From Ardenticatenaceae bacterium (GTDB lineage: Bacteria > Chloroflexota > Anaerolineae > Promineifilales > Promineifilaceae), in NCBI GenBank assembly GCA_030065875.1, contig JASJCR010000002.1, positions 16,900-80,899 on the forward strand: a DNA stretch of 64,000 bases, read 5' to 3'. A program made the position numbers and the translations under genes. The notes beneath the pieces are model-generated. The model was not told the DNA's origin. It worked only from the letters and a program-made list of their open reading frames with translations, and made no database searches. Shown piece by piece: positions 34,707 to 44,500 of this stretch (its first letter is position 1; every line of letters starts with the position of its first letter).

Positions 34707-36002
34707 TTATGAATAGCGTATTCTTGGATTGATAAAGGTATAAACAAGGTCACCGATCAGGCGGGTGGAAATAGCCACCAGCACGGTGACGATGGCCGAG
34801 GCCCCAAGACCATAAACATCGCCAAAAATCGCCGATTTATAAATATAGTCGCCCAGACCCGGGTACCCGAACAAAATCTCGACCACGACGATGCCCCCAA
34901 TAAAGTAGTTGATGTGGAGCATGATGATCGTGATCGGCGCCATCAAGGCGTTGCGTACCGCGTGGCGGAAGACAACCCGGCGGAACGGCATACCTTTAAT
35001 TATGGCGGTGCGAATGTAGGGTGCTTTCATGACGTCAACCATGCTGGCCCGCGTCATACGAATGACGTAGCCCAGCTCGACGGCCGTCAGGGTCAACACC
35101 GGCAGGGTTAACAGCCTGACCGTTAACCCTCCTCCAGCGGTGTCAATCGCCAGAGCCGGCAGCCACCTTAGCTGAATGGCAAATATAAATATGAGGATCA
35201 GGCCGGTGACAAATTCGGGAGTGGAGGTGCCAATTAAACCAAAAATCGATATGGTGCGGTCGATTAATTTCCCTTCATTGATCCCGGCGATGATGCCAAA
35301 AAGTAGAGCCAGGGGCATCACAAAAATAAAGGCGGCACCGGCTAAAATAAAGGTGTTGGCCGCTCGCGTGGGGATCGTATTGGAGATCGGCCGATTGGTG
35401 CGCAGCGAGACCCCTCCATCTCCGCGAAGAACACCCTTTACAAGGGGGATGTATTGAACCGGGGCCCCGGGTATTTCTTGCCAGCCGGTTTGGGTGCTGA
35501 CGTAGGCAATCGCCCCTTCTCCTTTGATCCATTTGGCGGCGCGACCCTCATCATCGATTCCCCAAAATACCTCTTTCCCATCTTCTTCCCACCAGACGTC
35601 ACCGGCCGGTTCAGCCGTGTAGGTGCCGTCTTCATTTCGAACCAGGACGGACAGTTCCCCACCTTCACCGAGCTGATACTGAACATAGCGGCCTTCACCT
35701 TGGTCAATCCACCACTCCAGATCGCCGCTGCTCGGGTTGTTAAGCTGGGTAATGTCCTGGCCGATTAAGCGGCGGGCCCGAAAATCATTGCCAATCATCC
35801 AGTCAGCATAGCGTTGTAAAACCGGAATTTCTAATCCCAGCTGCCGAGCCAAAGACTCCCGTTGAGCGGGGGTCGACTCGATCCCCAAAATTTTGACCAA
35901 AATTTCGCCATCGCTGGGATCAAGCATAAAAAAAAGCAGGATCGAAACGAGAAATACGGTAACGACGACGGAAATAACGCTTTGAAACAAAAATCGGACC
36001 AT
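34707..36002 (-). CDS. oppB: Oligopeptide ABC permease (OppB/DppB) with large extracytoplasmic insertion
   Basis: Inner-membrane permease of 431 residues, longer than the usual 310-340. The first helix (about 5-27) is normal, and the standard GVLRGDGGVSLRTNRPI (about 190-206) starts the permease core. Later the DGLAG-type coupling region PYIRTAIIKGMPFRRVVFRHAVRNA is present. Between residues about 72 and 185 an acidic, Trp/Gly/Asp-rich block (for example EWWIDQGEGRYVQYQ, DVWWEEDGKEVFWG) is inserted in the outside loop after helix 1. A terminator lies 120 bp before its start, after oppA. Confidence 0.92.
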   Translation of the reverse strand: MVRFLFQSVISVVVTVFLVSILLFFMLDPSDGEILVKILGIESTPAQRESLARQLGLEIPVLQRYADWMIGNDFRARRLIGQDITQLNNPSSGDLEWWIDQGEGRYVQYQLGEGGELSVLVRNEDGTYTAEPAGDVWWEEDGKEVFWGIDDEGRAAKWIKGEGAIAYVSTQTGWQEIPGAPVQYIPLVKGVLRGDGGVSLRTNRPISNTIPTRAANTFILAGAAFIFVMPLALLFGIIAGINEGKLIDRTISIFGLIGTSTPEFVTGLILIFIFAIQLRWLPALAIDTAGGGLTVRLLTLPVLTLTAVELGYVIRMTRASMVDVMKAPYIRTAIIKGMPFRRVVFRHAVRNALMAPITIIMLHINYFIGGIVVVEILFGYPGLGDYIYKSAIFGDVYGLGASAIVTVLVAISTRLIGDLVYTFINPRIRYS

Positions 36003-36044
36003 CTTTTTTCCCCTATTACTTGGAACGGTATTATTTTTTTAATA

Positions 36045-36108
36045 TTTAGCCGCAGATTCCACGGATTTTTGCTTAACCCCCTAAAAATCCGCGTAACCTG
36101 CGGTTAAA
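36045..36108. repeat. Palindromic repeat, CGCAGATTCC type
   Basis: TTTAGCCGCAG pairs with CTGCGGTTAAA across about 42 bp, with an inner ACGGATTTTTG/CTAAAAATCCGCG pair. It resembles the element at 15181 and lies between oppA and oppB. Confidence 0.65.
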
Positions 36109-36123
36109 TTGAGCTAAATTTGC

Positions 36124-36160
36124 AAAACGGGCAATCGGTATTCCAATTGCCCGTTTTTTT
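36124..36160. terminator. Rho-independent terminator between oppA and oppB
   Basis: Twelve-bp stem AAAACGGGCAAT/ATTGCCCGTTTT with a 10-base loop. T runs follow on both strands (TTTT on the minus strand, seven T on the plus), so it works in both directions at different strength. On the minus strand it follows oppA and could make the binding protein more abundant than the permease. Confidence 0.85.
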
Positions 36161-36231
36161 AAACTGTCTCGGCCTTCATTTTGGTTTTATGAAGACCGGG
36201 CTGCTTTCAACCCCAGGCTGGCAGGGAAATT

Positions 36232-37944
36232 TTATCCCTGGTCCAGTGATGCCTGATAAAAGAACATGTAGTCGGTGGGATGAGCCGGCAGGTTTTTGAC
36301 TTCGTTACGGGTAATCATCCAGCGGCTCTTGAAGAAGGAGATGCCGATCGGCCCTCTATCCCAGAAAATGTCCTGCAGCTGGCCGAGAAGTTCACGACGG
36401 GCTTCGATGTCGAGCGTCCCGGACGCTTCCTGCAGGATTTGACCAAATTCTTCATCAACCCAGCGCGATTCGTTCCAGGCCACCGGATCGCCATTTTCGT
36501 CGGCGATATAAGCCAGCGGGAGCACCATCGTACCCAACGGCCGGTGGGTCCAGGCGGTGATCCCCAGAGGCACTTCGGTCCACCGTTCCCAATAGCCGGC
36601 CGCTTCGGTAATGTCGAGCTCGAGCTCGAAGCCAGCTTCAGCGGCGTCCTCTTTTAAGACCTGAGCGATTTCCGCCTCACCCTCGTCATTTTTGGTGACC
36701 AGAGTAGCCTGAAGCGGCAACGTGTTGCCGGTTTCGGCCGCCCACTCTTCCAGCAGCGCCTTCGCCCCTTCGATATCTTTTTCCGGAATATCCCGCGGGG
36801 CGTACGCCGGATGAACCGGGGCGATGTGGGCGTCTGCACCCAAATCCCCTTCGCCAAACCATGACAAATTGAGAATTTTTTGTCGATCCTGGCACAGGCG
36901 CAGGGCTTTAATCACGCGAGGATCCGTCCACGGCTCTGTATCAACCCGGGCGCGCAGCACCAGGCTTTGAGCGGTTCGGGCGCTTTTAACCGTGATATCG
37001 GGGTTGTCTTTGAGCACTTCCCAATCGGTGGCTCGTGGCTGATAGTAAGTATGAATTTCACCGGACTGGATGGCGTTGAGTGAAGCGTCTTTGTCGAGAT
37101 TGACAAAACGGAGACCTTCCAGGAACGGCATCTGGTTGTCTGGGCCACCCCAATAATCTTCGCGGCGGGTGAAGGATGCCCCGCTATCGGGATCATATTC
37201 CGCCAGGGTGTATGGCCCGGTACCGATCGGCTGAGCGAGAAAGTCACCCTGGAACGTACGCGGCAGGATGACGGCCGGGTAGTGGAACAGGTGCTCGGGA
37301 ACGCCGATATCACCAAAGGCCAGATTGAGCCTTACGGTGTAGTCATCGACTTTTTCCACGCGCCCCATATCCCCTTCAAGATAGGCCATCAACCCTTTTA
37401 CGGATGAACCAACTTCGTCATCCAGCCACTGGCTGATGTTAAAGATCACGTCATCGGCGGTCAATTCTTCACCATTGTTAAACATGATGCCTTGACGCAG
37501 GTTTAAGGTCCAGACGGTGACGTCTTCATTGGCGTCCCAGCTGTCGAGCAAAAACGGCCGAGTCAAGTTGTCTGGGCCGGTTTCAGTCAGGTATTCAGCC
37601 ACCTGACGAACGATATGCGCCCCCTCAACCCACGACAGGCGGGCTGGATGATCGAGGATCTGACTGGTTTGCATTCCCACGATGAGCGTGCCGCCCGCTT
37701 GTTGTTCGACCATCGCTTCTTCACCACCCGTTGCAGCTTCTTCGCCTCCGGTTGCGGCTTCTTCTCCACCGCCGGTTTCCGGTGCGGAACAGGCTGTGGC
37801 CAAAGCGGCCGACATCCCGAGCAGGGTGGCGAAACGCATGAATTCTCGCCGAGAAACGCGGCCGTCTTTTAATGCACGGTAGGCGCGCGGAATACTCGGA
37901 TGAATTTCATGCATTTCATCTTGTGAAATAATTTCCTTAGTCAT
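36232..37944 (-). CDS. oppA: Oligopeptide-binding lipoprotein (OppA-like) with Tat signal
   Basis: Solute-binding protein of 570 residues for peptides. The N-terminus contains SRREFMRFATLLGMSAALATAC: a twin-arginine motif followed by a hydrophobic stretch and a lipobox (ATAC, Cys at about 52), so it is exported by Tat and lipid-anchored. A Glu/Gly/Thr repeat linker (EEAATGG, about 60-75) precedes the SBP_bac_5 domain. Its signature FNNGEELTADDVIFNISQW (about 150-168) is clear, and the C-terminal region with LPLAYIADENGDPVAWN is normal. GGAGG stands before the ATG. It heads the opp operon, with a terminator after it. Confidence 0.94.
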   Translation of the reverse strand: MTKEIISQDEMHEIHPSIPRAYRALKDGRVSRREFMRFATLLGMSAALATACSAPETGGGEEAATGGEEAATGGEEAMVEQQAGGTLIVGMQTSQILDHPARLSWVEGAHIVRQVAEYLTETGPDNLTRPFLLDSWDANEDVTVWTLNLRQGIMFNNGEELTADDVIFNISQWLDDEVGSSVKGLMAYLEGDMGRVEKVDDYTVRLNLAFGDIGVPEHLFHYPAVILPRTFQGDFLAQPIGTGPYTLAEYDPDSGASFTRREDYWGGPDNQMPFLEGLRFVNLDKDASLNAIQSGEIHTYYQPRATDWEVLKDNPDITVKSARTAQSLVLRARVDTEPWTDPRVIKALRLCQDRQKILNLSWFGEGDLGADAHIAPVHPAYAPRDIPEKDIEGAKALLEEWAAETGNTLPLQATLVTKNDEGEAEIAQVLKEDAAEAGFELELDITEAAGYWERWTEVPLGITAWTHRPLGTMVLPLAYIADENGDPVAWNESRWVDEEFGQILQEASGTLDIEARRELLGQLQDIFWDRGPIGISFFKSRWMITRNEVKNLPAHPTDYMFFYQASLDQG

Positions 37945-38429
37945 GAAATGAACTCCTCCTTACAAGAATTTTAATACAAACACTAAGGGCTTAACGGTCA
38001 GCAAACCCCTGATTTTGGGGGTGGCTGTTGTTAACTAAATTAGGGGGGAGATTAAGGTCAGGATCAAAGGGACTCAAAGATTGATCGACACCCTTCTCAT
38101 TTGTGAGAAAGGTCCCCAAGCTCCATTTCCTGCCCAAAGGCAAGAATAGTTGATCAATCATTTGGGTTGAAAATTTGTCCTTTCCTATCTTTATTGAAGC
38201 CTGTCCTAATCCTTCAATAAGAGGGTTGTGGCAAATTGGTGAGCGTTAAGATAATAACATGGTTAAGGGTTCGGGACAAATTTATTGGTTCATTTGTTCG
38301 ACTTTTTTTATTTGGGTGACGGGTGATAGGTAACGGGTGATGGAGCTTGACATAAAGTGAAGCATAATTTACGTTGGCCAACACCCAACACCCAACACCC
38401 AACACCCATCACCCAACACCCATCACCCA
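37945..38429. other. 485-bp gene-free region: oppA upstream plus heptamer arrays
   Basis: The right-hand half holds two 7-base arrays of opposite orientation (38314-38341 and 38381-38436) with TTGACATAAA between them. The left-hand half, about 37945-38310, must contain the oppA promoter and 5' untranslated region, but no confident -35/-10 pair was found. An internal palindromic patch, ACCCTTCTCATTTGTGAGAAAGG (38090-38112), may be a regulatory hairpin. Open frames across the arrays are not genes. Confidence 0.55.
38314..38356 (+). repeat. Heptamer array ending in TTGACATAAA
   Basis: GGGTGAC-GGGTGAT-AGGTAAC-GGGTGAT (38314-38341), then GGAGC and the box TTGACATAAA (38347-38356). The same array-to-box arrangement occurs at 50675 and 63784. 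Confidence 0.65.
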
Positions 38430-38436
38430 TCACCCA
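38381..38436. repeat. Heptamer array (ACACCCA/TCACCCA), eight units
   Basis: Eight exact 7-base units, ACACCCA or TCACCCA. It lies at the end of the M24 peptidase gene (minus strand), whose TGA stop at 38430-38432 is made of repeat sequence. It is inverted relative to the array at 38314. Confidence 0.9.
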
Positions 38437-39518
38437 ATTACCGGATCTTTTGGACAGTGACTCAAAAACTCAATCCCGTCTTCATAGACGACCACCAAAT
38501 CTTCGATGCGAATCCCTCCCCAGTCAGGTAGGTAAATGCCAGGTTCGACGGTTACGACTGATCCGGCCGGAATGGGGTTTGGGTTGCGGGAAGAGAGACG
38601 GGGTTGTTCGTGAATATACAGGCCCAGGCCGTGTCCCAGCGAGTGGCCAAAATTTTCGCCCTGACCAGCGTCTTCGATGACGTCGCGCGCCAGGGCATCG
38701 ATTTCGCGGCCGCTCATGCCTGCTTTCATGTGCTCCAGCGCATTTTTCTGGGCGGTGTGAACCAGATTGTAAACATACCAAAATTTGGCGCTGGGCTGAG
38801 AACCCAGATAAAAAGAGCGGGTTAAATCACTACAGTAGCCGTCCACCTTGGCCCCCATGTCGATCACCATGGTATCCCCAGCCTGCAGCGGCCGATCACT
38901 AGGGTGATGGTGGGCCAGGGCAGCGTTGGGACCGGCGGCCACGATGATGTCAAAAGCCAGACCGTCTGCGCCATTTTCACGCATGATTTTTTCCAGTTCC
39001 CACGCCAGCTGTCGCTCCGTCATCCCCGGTTTGGCCAGCTTGTTGACCTGCCCCATCGCCAGATCGGTGATCGCGGCCGCGCGCCGTATGATAGCCAACT
39101 CATCAACCGATTTGACCTGCCGCAGCTCCTCGAGAGCCACAATAAGAGACTTGAGTTCCGTAGCGATCTCATCCCCCTCAATCGCCTTTTGCCACTCTTG
39201 AAAAGTATTGAGGGTGACCTGATCTCCTTCAACTCCCAGCGTTTTGCACTGTGCCTGATCGATCATATCCCCGATTGTGGCCAATCCCTCATCGCTGCCC
39301 ATTTTTACCAGCTCAAAATCAGGCGCCTGCTTTTGAGCCTGGGCCCAATAGCGGAAATCGGTGCCGAGCAGGGCCTGAGTTTGCGTTACGATGAGAAAAC
39401 AGTTTGAGCCGCTAAAGCCGCTTAGCCAGCGGTAATTTTCATAGCTGCCGACCAGCACCCCATCTACCCCCCATTCGGGTAAGTGGTTTCGCAGGGCATT
39501 AATTCTTTCTTGGGTCAT
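38430..39518 (-). CDS. Xaa-Pro aminopeptidase/dipeptidase family (M24)
   Basis: Pita-bread metallopeptidase of 362 residues that cleaves N-terminal residues before proline. The N-terminal creatinase domain (about 1-125) is followed by the M24 domain. Visible metal ligands are the D in MVIDMGAKVDGYCSDLTRSF (about 215-230), a histidine in GHGLGLYIHEQPRLS (about 295) and the glutamates of VTVEPGIYLPDWGGIRIED (about 322-340). It starts 10 bp after the 578-aa gene on the same strand. The location just beyond the peptide transporter suggests peptide scavenging. The stop codon is inside the heptamer array. Confidence 0.93.
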   Translation of the reverse strand: MTQERINALRNHLPEWGVDGVLVGSYENYRWLSGFSGSNCFLIVTQTQALLGTDFRYWAQAQKQAPDFELVKMGSDEGLATIGDMIDQAQCKTLGVEGDQVTLNTFQEWQKAIEGDEIATELKSLIVALEELRQVKSVDELAIIRRAAAITDLAMGQVNKLAKPGMTERQLAWELEKIMRENGADGLAFDIIVAAGPNAALAHHHPSDRPLQAGDTMVIDMGAKVDGYCSDLTRSFYLGSQPSAKFWYVYNLVHTAQKNALEHMKAGMSGREIDALARDVIEDAGQGENFGHSLGHGLGLYIHEQPRLSSRNPNPIPAGSVVTVEPGIYLPDWGGIRIEDLVVVYEDGIEFLSHCPKDPVIG

Positions 39519-39527
39519 TACTTTACC

Positions 39528-41264
39528 TCAGCTGGCGCGTTTGATCTCTTCTTTTAAAATCGCTTTGAAAATGGCGATCATCGTGGCATAAGTTGGATCC
39601 ATCCCTTCATAGGAGAGATTTTTCGATCCGAGATTCATCCCTTTGCTAAAGGGAGTGTCCGAAGCGTAATGGAGAATGCCGATCGGAAAGGGAGCGTGGT
39701 GCAGGGTCACAATTTCATTTTGCGGATAGCGCTTGGGCCGCACAATCTCGTAAATACAGCTCAGATAGGGGCCGGCTTCCATTTCCAGATCGGTATACCC
39801 TTCATTATAAAAAACAGACATGTACTCGTGGTTTTGTAAAAATGTTCCTGGGGCGGTTATCGCTTTTTGATTGTCTAATACGGTGCCGTAGACGATGTAA
39901 GGTTCGACATCAAGGGCGGAAAAACAGTTATTAAATAAATATGTGTTGTCGGAATGCTCGTCGTGGACCACGCTGGGGATCATGACATCCCCGACGCGGC
40001 CGTTCAAGGTGGCCGCCTTGCCCATGATGAAGATACCTCGTATTTCCGCAATATTGCGGCCGATCTCCGATAAAATTTGATAGGCTGCCATCCCCAATGG
40101 ATAGTCGATGTTGATAATTAGGGCATCGGTTTTGGCCAATACTTCACCGTGTTTATCCCCTGGGGTCACACCCAGGCGGTGATCTAAACAATCGGGAGCC
40201 AACTTGCTCAATTCGATAACCTGGGCTTCCAGGTCGAATACGTGTTGACTGGGAATGCGGTGAATGCCTACCTGTTTCTCTTTTTGAAGCCGATCGTTTC
40301 GCGAAGATCGATGAGCGGTCTCGTATTTTTTGAGGGAGTAATAAAGAAAATTGTCGAGGCTGCTGGGTACATTTTGCTTTAAAATATCGTCGTACTCTTG
40401 TTTAAGGAGGGGGTCATCTCCCTGGCGGATAAAATCACCTAGCTCCTGTTCGATATCCTGAGCGTGTCCGCTCAATAAATTTGGCAGCGAATGGGTATTG
40501 CTGGACACAAAATAAATCGGCCGGTCATAAAATGGGATATGGGGGCAATCTTCCCGAATTTGCTCCCACCAGCGCCTGGTGGCCCGTTTATATTCAACAA
40601 ACGAGCCGGCCAGCAGCCTCACAGATACAGCGCAGTTTTTCTGGGCAATACGCCGGATCCGCTCAACTGTTTTGCCCTGCCAGATTGATTGGATGCGAGT
40701 TAAGATGTCCGGATCGATTCCTGCAAACCCGCTAATCCGGTCAACCTCCTCCGGTAAAAATTTTCCGTCCCTGGCCAACACTTTTGTGTTGAGATACGCA
40801 TTTATTTCAGGTTTGTGAAGAAGGAGATGAAGTTTGTCCAGCTCAATCTGGTAGGCGGTGAGCTTGGGAATGATGTCATCAATGTCGGATCGGCTGGCAA
40901 TAAACAGCGCCAGAGTGCGATTCCCATCCCAATACGATCTTCTACGACGGGCCGGGGCGTTAACCGCCTGCCACGCTTCAACCCCTGGATACCCATGTTG
41001 GGCAAATACCCACTCTGACTGTCCTAAAAGCACAAGGTTAATGTCGTCCGCTAAAACATCTGGCAGCCGAAGAAGTGAATAGACGAGTGCGGACACATCA
41101 GGTTCGAGGTTGCTTGAGCCCACGTGTAGAGCCGATCGAACTCTGGTATGGGCTTCGATTAACGATCGTATCGGTACCTCTCGAGAACTTCGCAGCAGGG
41201 AATAATACGTGCGAATATAAAGATTGATATCGTTGTTTCCGGATGTGGGAACAGTACGGTCCAT
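39528..41264 (-). CDS. Two-domain protein with nucleoside-phosphorylase-like C-terminus
   Basis: Protein of 578 residues with no secretion signal. The N-terminal part (about 1-330) is helical and not recognised. The C-terminal part (about 360-575) reads like the nucleoside phosphorylase/hydrolase fold: DALIINIDYPLGMAAYQILSE, GIFIMGKAATLNGRVGDVMIPSVVHD and the purine-site-like GYTDLEMEAGPYLS, compared with the VDMEAAA helix of PNP-like proteins. That part probably binds a nucleoside or adenine product. It lies 10 bp upstream of the M24 peptidase, in one transcript. A pyrimidine/purine-rich heptamer array lies directly upstream of its ATG. The specific reaction cannot be stated. Confidence 0.6.
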   Translation of the reverse strand: MDRTVPTSGNNDINLYIRTYYSLLRSSREVPIRSLIEAHTRVRSALHVGSSNLEPDVSALVYSLLRLPDVLADDINLVLLGQSEWVFAQHGYPGVEAWQAVNAPARRRRSYWDGNRTLALFIASRSDIDDIIPKLTAYQIELDKLHLLLHKPEINAYLNTKVLARDGKFLPEEVDRISGFAGIDPDILTRIQSIWQGKTVERIRRIAQKNCAVSVRLLAGSFVEYKRATRRWWEQIREDCPHIPFYDRPIYFVSSNTHSLPNLLSGHAQDIEQELGDFIRQGDDPLLKQEYDDILKQNVPSSLDNFLYYSLKKYETAHRSSRNDRLQKEKQVGIHRIPSQHVFDLEAQVIELSKLAPDCLDHRLGVTPGDKHGEVLAKTDALIINIDYPLGMAAYQILSEIGRNIAEIRGIFIMGKAATLNGRVGDVMIPSVVHDEHSDNTYLFNNCFSALDVEPYIVYGTVLDNQKAITAPGTFLQNHEYMSVFYNEGYTDLEMEAGPYLSCIYEIVRPKRYPQNEIVTLHHAPFPIGILHYASDTPFSKGMNLGSKNLSYEGMDPTYATMIAIFKAILKEEIKRAS

Positions 41265-41271
41265 AATAATT

Positions 41272-41327
41272 TGTCTCTGTCTCCTGTTACTTTCTCTGTT
41301 CTCTGTTCTCTCTTCTCTTTTCTCTAT
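41272..41327. repeat. Pyrimidine-rich heptamer array (TCTCTnT), eight units
   Basis: TGTCTCT, GTCTCCT, GTTACTT, then TCTCTGT twice, TCTCTCT, TCTCTTT and TCTCTAT. On the minus strand this is an AG-rich leader immediately upstream of the 578-aa gene's ATG, so it can also supply its ribosome site. Confidence 0.7.
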
Positions 41328-41511
41328 CTCCCGGAGTATAACGCTGCTCTTTCCAGAAAGCCCACGTAAAACCTCATTCTGTTGAACAATTGTGAAACCG
41401 CGAAGGTAAGTCGTAAGGAAAATGGTTTAAAGTATAATAATTAGTACTTTCGTCCTGATTTCCATAAAATCAGGCAGCGCGTCGGAATTCAAAATTACTA
41501 TATAAAAATAA

Positions 41512-44500
41512 GTGAAGTGGCATTTTTCATGGCGATTGTGGCCCCTGCTTCTGGCCTTTGTTTTACTCAACGGCTTTTTTGTAATGGGGCAAATTACGGC
41601 CACAAATCGCTTTTACGATCACCGACAGTCAAATAGGGGAGCATCTGATAATTCGTCACAGGAAATTGTTGTCGGTTCTTTGGTGACCCCCGGTATTTCC
41701 CCCCCTCTGAGCCGTATTCCGTTTTTAGCGGCTGATTTGACCCTGAACCGGGAGGTTAATCCCCGTCATGATCCTCTCCTTTACGATCGGCCGCAGGAAC
41801 TGGAGATGGGGAGCGTAGAGATCGACCCGCTGCTGAGTCTGTCTGCCTCACAAACCGGTCAATCTCCACCCGTCCAGCGTTCGTTTGAGGGAACGACCGC
41901 CTGTCCTGGGTGTAAACCGGCCGATCCTGTCGGTGACGTTGGTCTCAATCACTATGTCAGCATGGCCAATTTTCACGTTTCGGTGTTTGACAAGGAAGGG
42001 GAGCTGTTGGTAGGCCCCGTGCCGTTTGATCAAATTTTTGCTCATCAAGGAGGTCAATGCGGCACTCAAAACGCGGGTGATCCGGTGGTCTTGTACGATT
42101 CCCTGGCTGATCGCTGGCTCCTGAGCCAGTTTGCGGCTCCCAATCACCTGTGTGTCGCTGTTTCAACTGGTGGGGACCCGACCGGGACGTATTTCACCTA
42201 TGAATTTGATACGATAAAATTCCCCGATTACTTTAAATTTGGGGTTTGGGATGATGGGTATTACATGTCGGCCAACGAACGCTTTTATACGGCGTACGCC
42301 TTTGATCGACAGGCAATGGTTGAGGGCCGGCCGGCGCACTTTCAGAAGTTCTCCGGTGGTGAAAATTTCCTGATGCCGGCCGACCTGGATGGCCTGCGCC
42401 CGCCACCGGCCAATTCACCCCATTTGTTTTATACCTTTAAAAACAGCACCTTTCACGGGGGGGATGATCGCTTGGAGCTTTATCGCTTTGCTGTCGATTG
42501 GCAAACCCCGCAAAATTCCTCTTTTGATCTGTATAAAACCGTTCCCCTCACCCCATTCCGATATACGCCGTGCGGTTATTTTCAGCTAAACTGCATCCCG
42601 CAAAAGAGTAGCCAACAGCGTCTCGACGCAATCGCTGAATGGCCGATGTTTCGATTTGCCTATCGACGTTTTCCCGATCGAGAAAAAATGGTGGGGGCTT
42701 TTACCGTTGGTGGTGGATATGGTGAGGCGGGGGCCGCCATTCGCTGGTTTGAACTATCTCGTTTTGGAGACGGCGAGTGGGGCTTGAGCCAGGAGGGCAC
42801 CCAGGATGAAGGAGACGGATTAGATCGATTTAATCCCAGCATTGCCATGGATCAAAATGGCAGCATCGCTTTGGGATATTCAACTTCAAGTGCCTCAACT
42901 TTCCCCGATATCCGCTTTGCCGTCAATGACTTCAGTGACCCGGCCGGAACGATGCGCCAGGAAACGAGGATGCAGCGCGGGTTTGCCTCCCAGATTGGAT
43001 CAAACCGTTGGGGAGATTACAGCGCGATGTCGATTGATCCAGAAGATGGCTGCACATTTTTTTACACCAATCAATATTATCCTGCTTCTGACAAGCAGTG
43101 GCAGGTTCGTGTGGGAACATTCACGCTTGAATCTTGTACCGTTCCCACCATCACCCTTTATACTGCTCCGGAGGTCCAGACCGCTTGTGTCGGAGGGACC
43201 GCTGATTATGAAATTATTTCAACGAGGTTGGTCGGGTTTGACGAAGAAATAGCTCTTTCCGTTGAGGGTCTGCCAAACAGCGCGGCCGTTACCATTTCCG
43301 GGTGGCGCAGCGGCAGTGAGCCTCAGGTGGAACAAGCGAACCTGCAGCTCTCAGGGCTGCCCCAGGGATCCTACGAATTTAAGGTGATGGGCACGGCTGA
43401 GAGCGTTACCACATTCGCACCGGCCGTCCTGCATATGCTGCCGGAATTGGATCGGCCGCTGACCCTGCGGACCATTAACTGGATCGAGCAAAATGCGGAA
43501 GGGGTTTCCCTGTCCTGGGAAGCCGACCCGCATGCTGTTTTTTATCATTTAGAAATCGCTACAGATGAAAATTTTGCGGATCTCGTTTTCTCTGATTCCT
43601 CGATTCGAGACAACCGCTTCTCGCTAAGCCTGGCGCCCAATCAGCCTTATTACTGGCGAGTCCGGCCGATAAATAATTGTGGCCATGGCCCGGTGAGCGA
43701 AGTTCGGGCATTTGTCACTACGCCGGCCGTTGGGCAATGTCCATTGGGGTCAGTGACCATGACCCACTATCAGGAAAGTTTTGAAAACGGTTTAACCCAG
43801 TGGGAAAAGGCCGGAGTTTTACCGAGCTGGCATGCCGATCAGTGGTCCCTGCGGCAGGGTCATTTTGCCACGGCTGTAGGTGCGAATCAGCTGGCGGATC
43901 AACAGCTCATCTCACCGATTTTAAAGCTGCCACCGGAAAATTTTGGGGCGGTTTTGCACTTTAAGCAGACCGGAAATATTGAGGGTAACGATGCCTTTGA
44001 TATTTGCTGGGACGGGGCGATGCTTGAGGCTTCGGCCGATCAGGGAGCAACCTGGCATGGAGTGGGTAATCATATTCTCGTTGGGGGGTACGACGGGATC
44101 ATCAGCAACAATTATGGCAACCCGGCCGTTGGGGAAAGTGCCTGGTGCAAAAATCGATCCAACTGGGAAGAAACGATTGTTGATCTCTCTTCTTATCAAG
44201 GTCAGGATATTCAATTGCGTTATCGACTCACTTCTGATCGGTCTATCACCAACGGCGATTGGTCACTTGACGATATTGCCGTCCAAAGCTGTGTACCAGA
44301 GGTTCAATTCTTATCCGAAGTCGCAACCCTGGTGGGGAAACCAGGTGAGACCCTATCCTCGGAAATTGTGCTGCGGCGAATTACGCCTTCGGAAAAACGG
44401 TATGCAATAGAATTCGACTCACAATGGTCAGTGGAGAGCCTGTCGACGTTTGATTTTTCAGCTGCGCAGCTTTTAACTGTTCCTGTTTCGATTACCATTC

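Noticed and set aside
38357..38680. Plus-strand frame starting in the ACACCCA array and running into the M24 gene
   Set aside because: Opposite to a well-supported peptidase gene and begins in tandem repeats.
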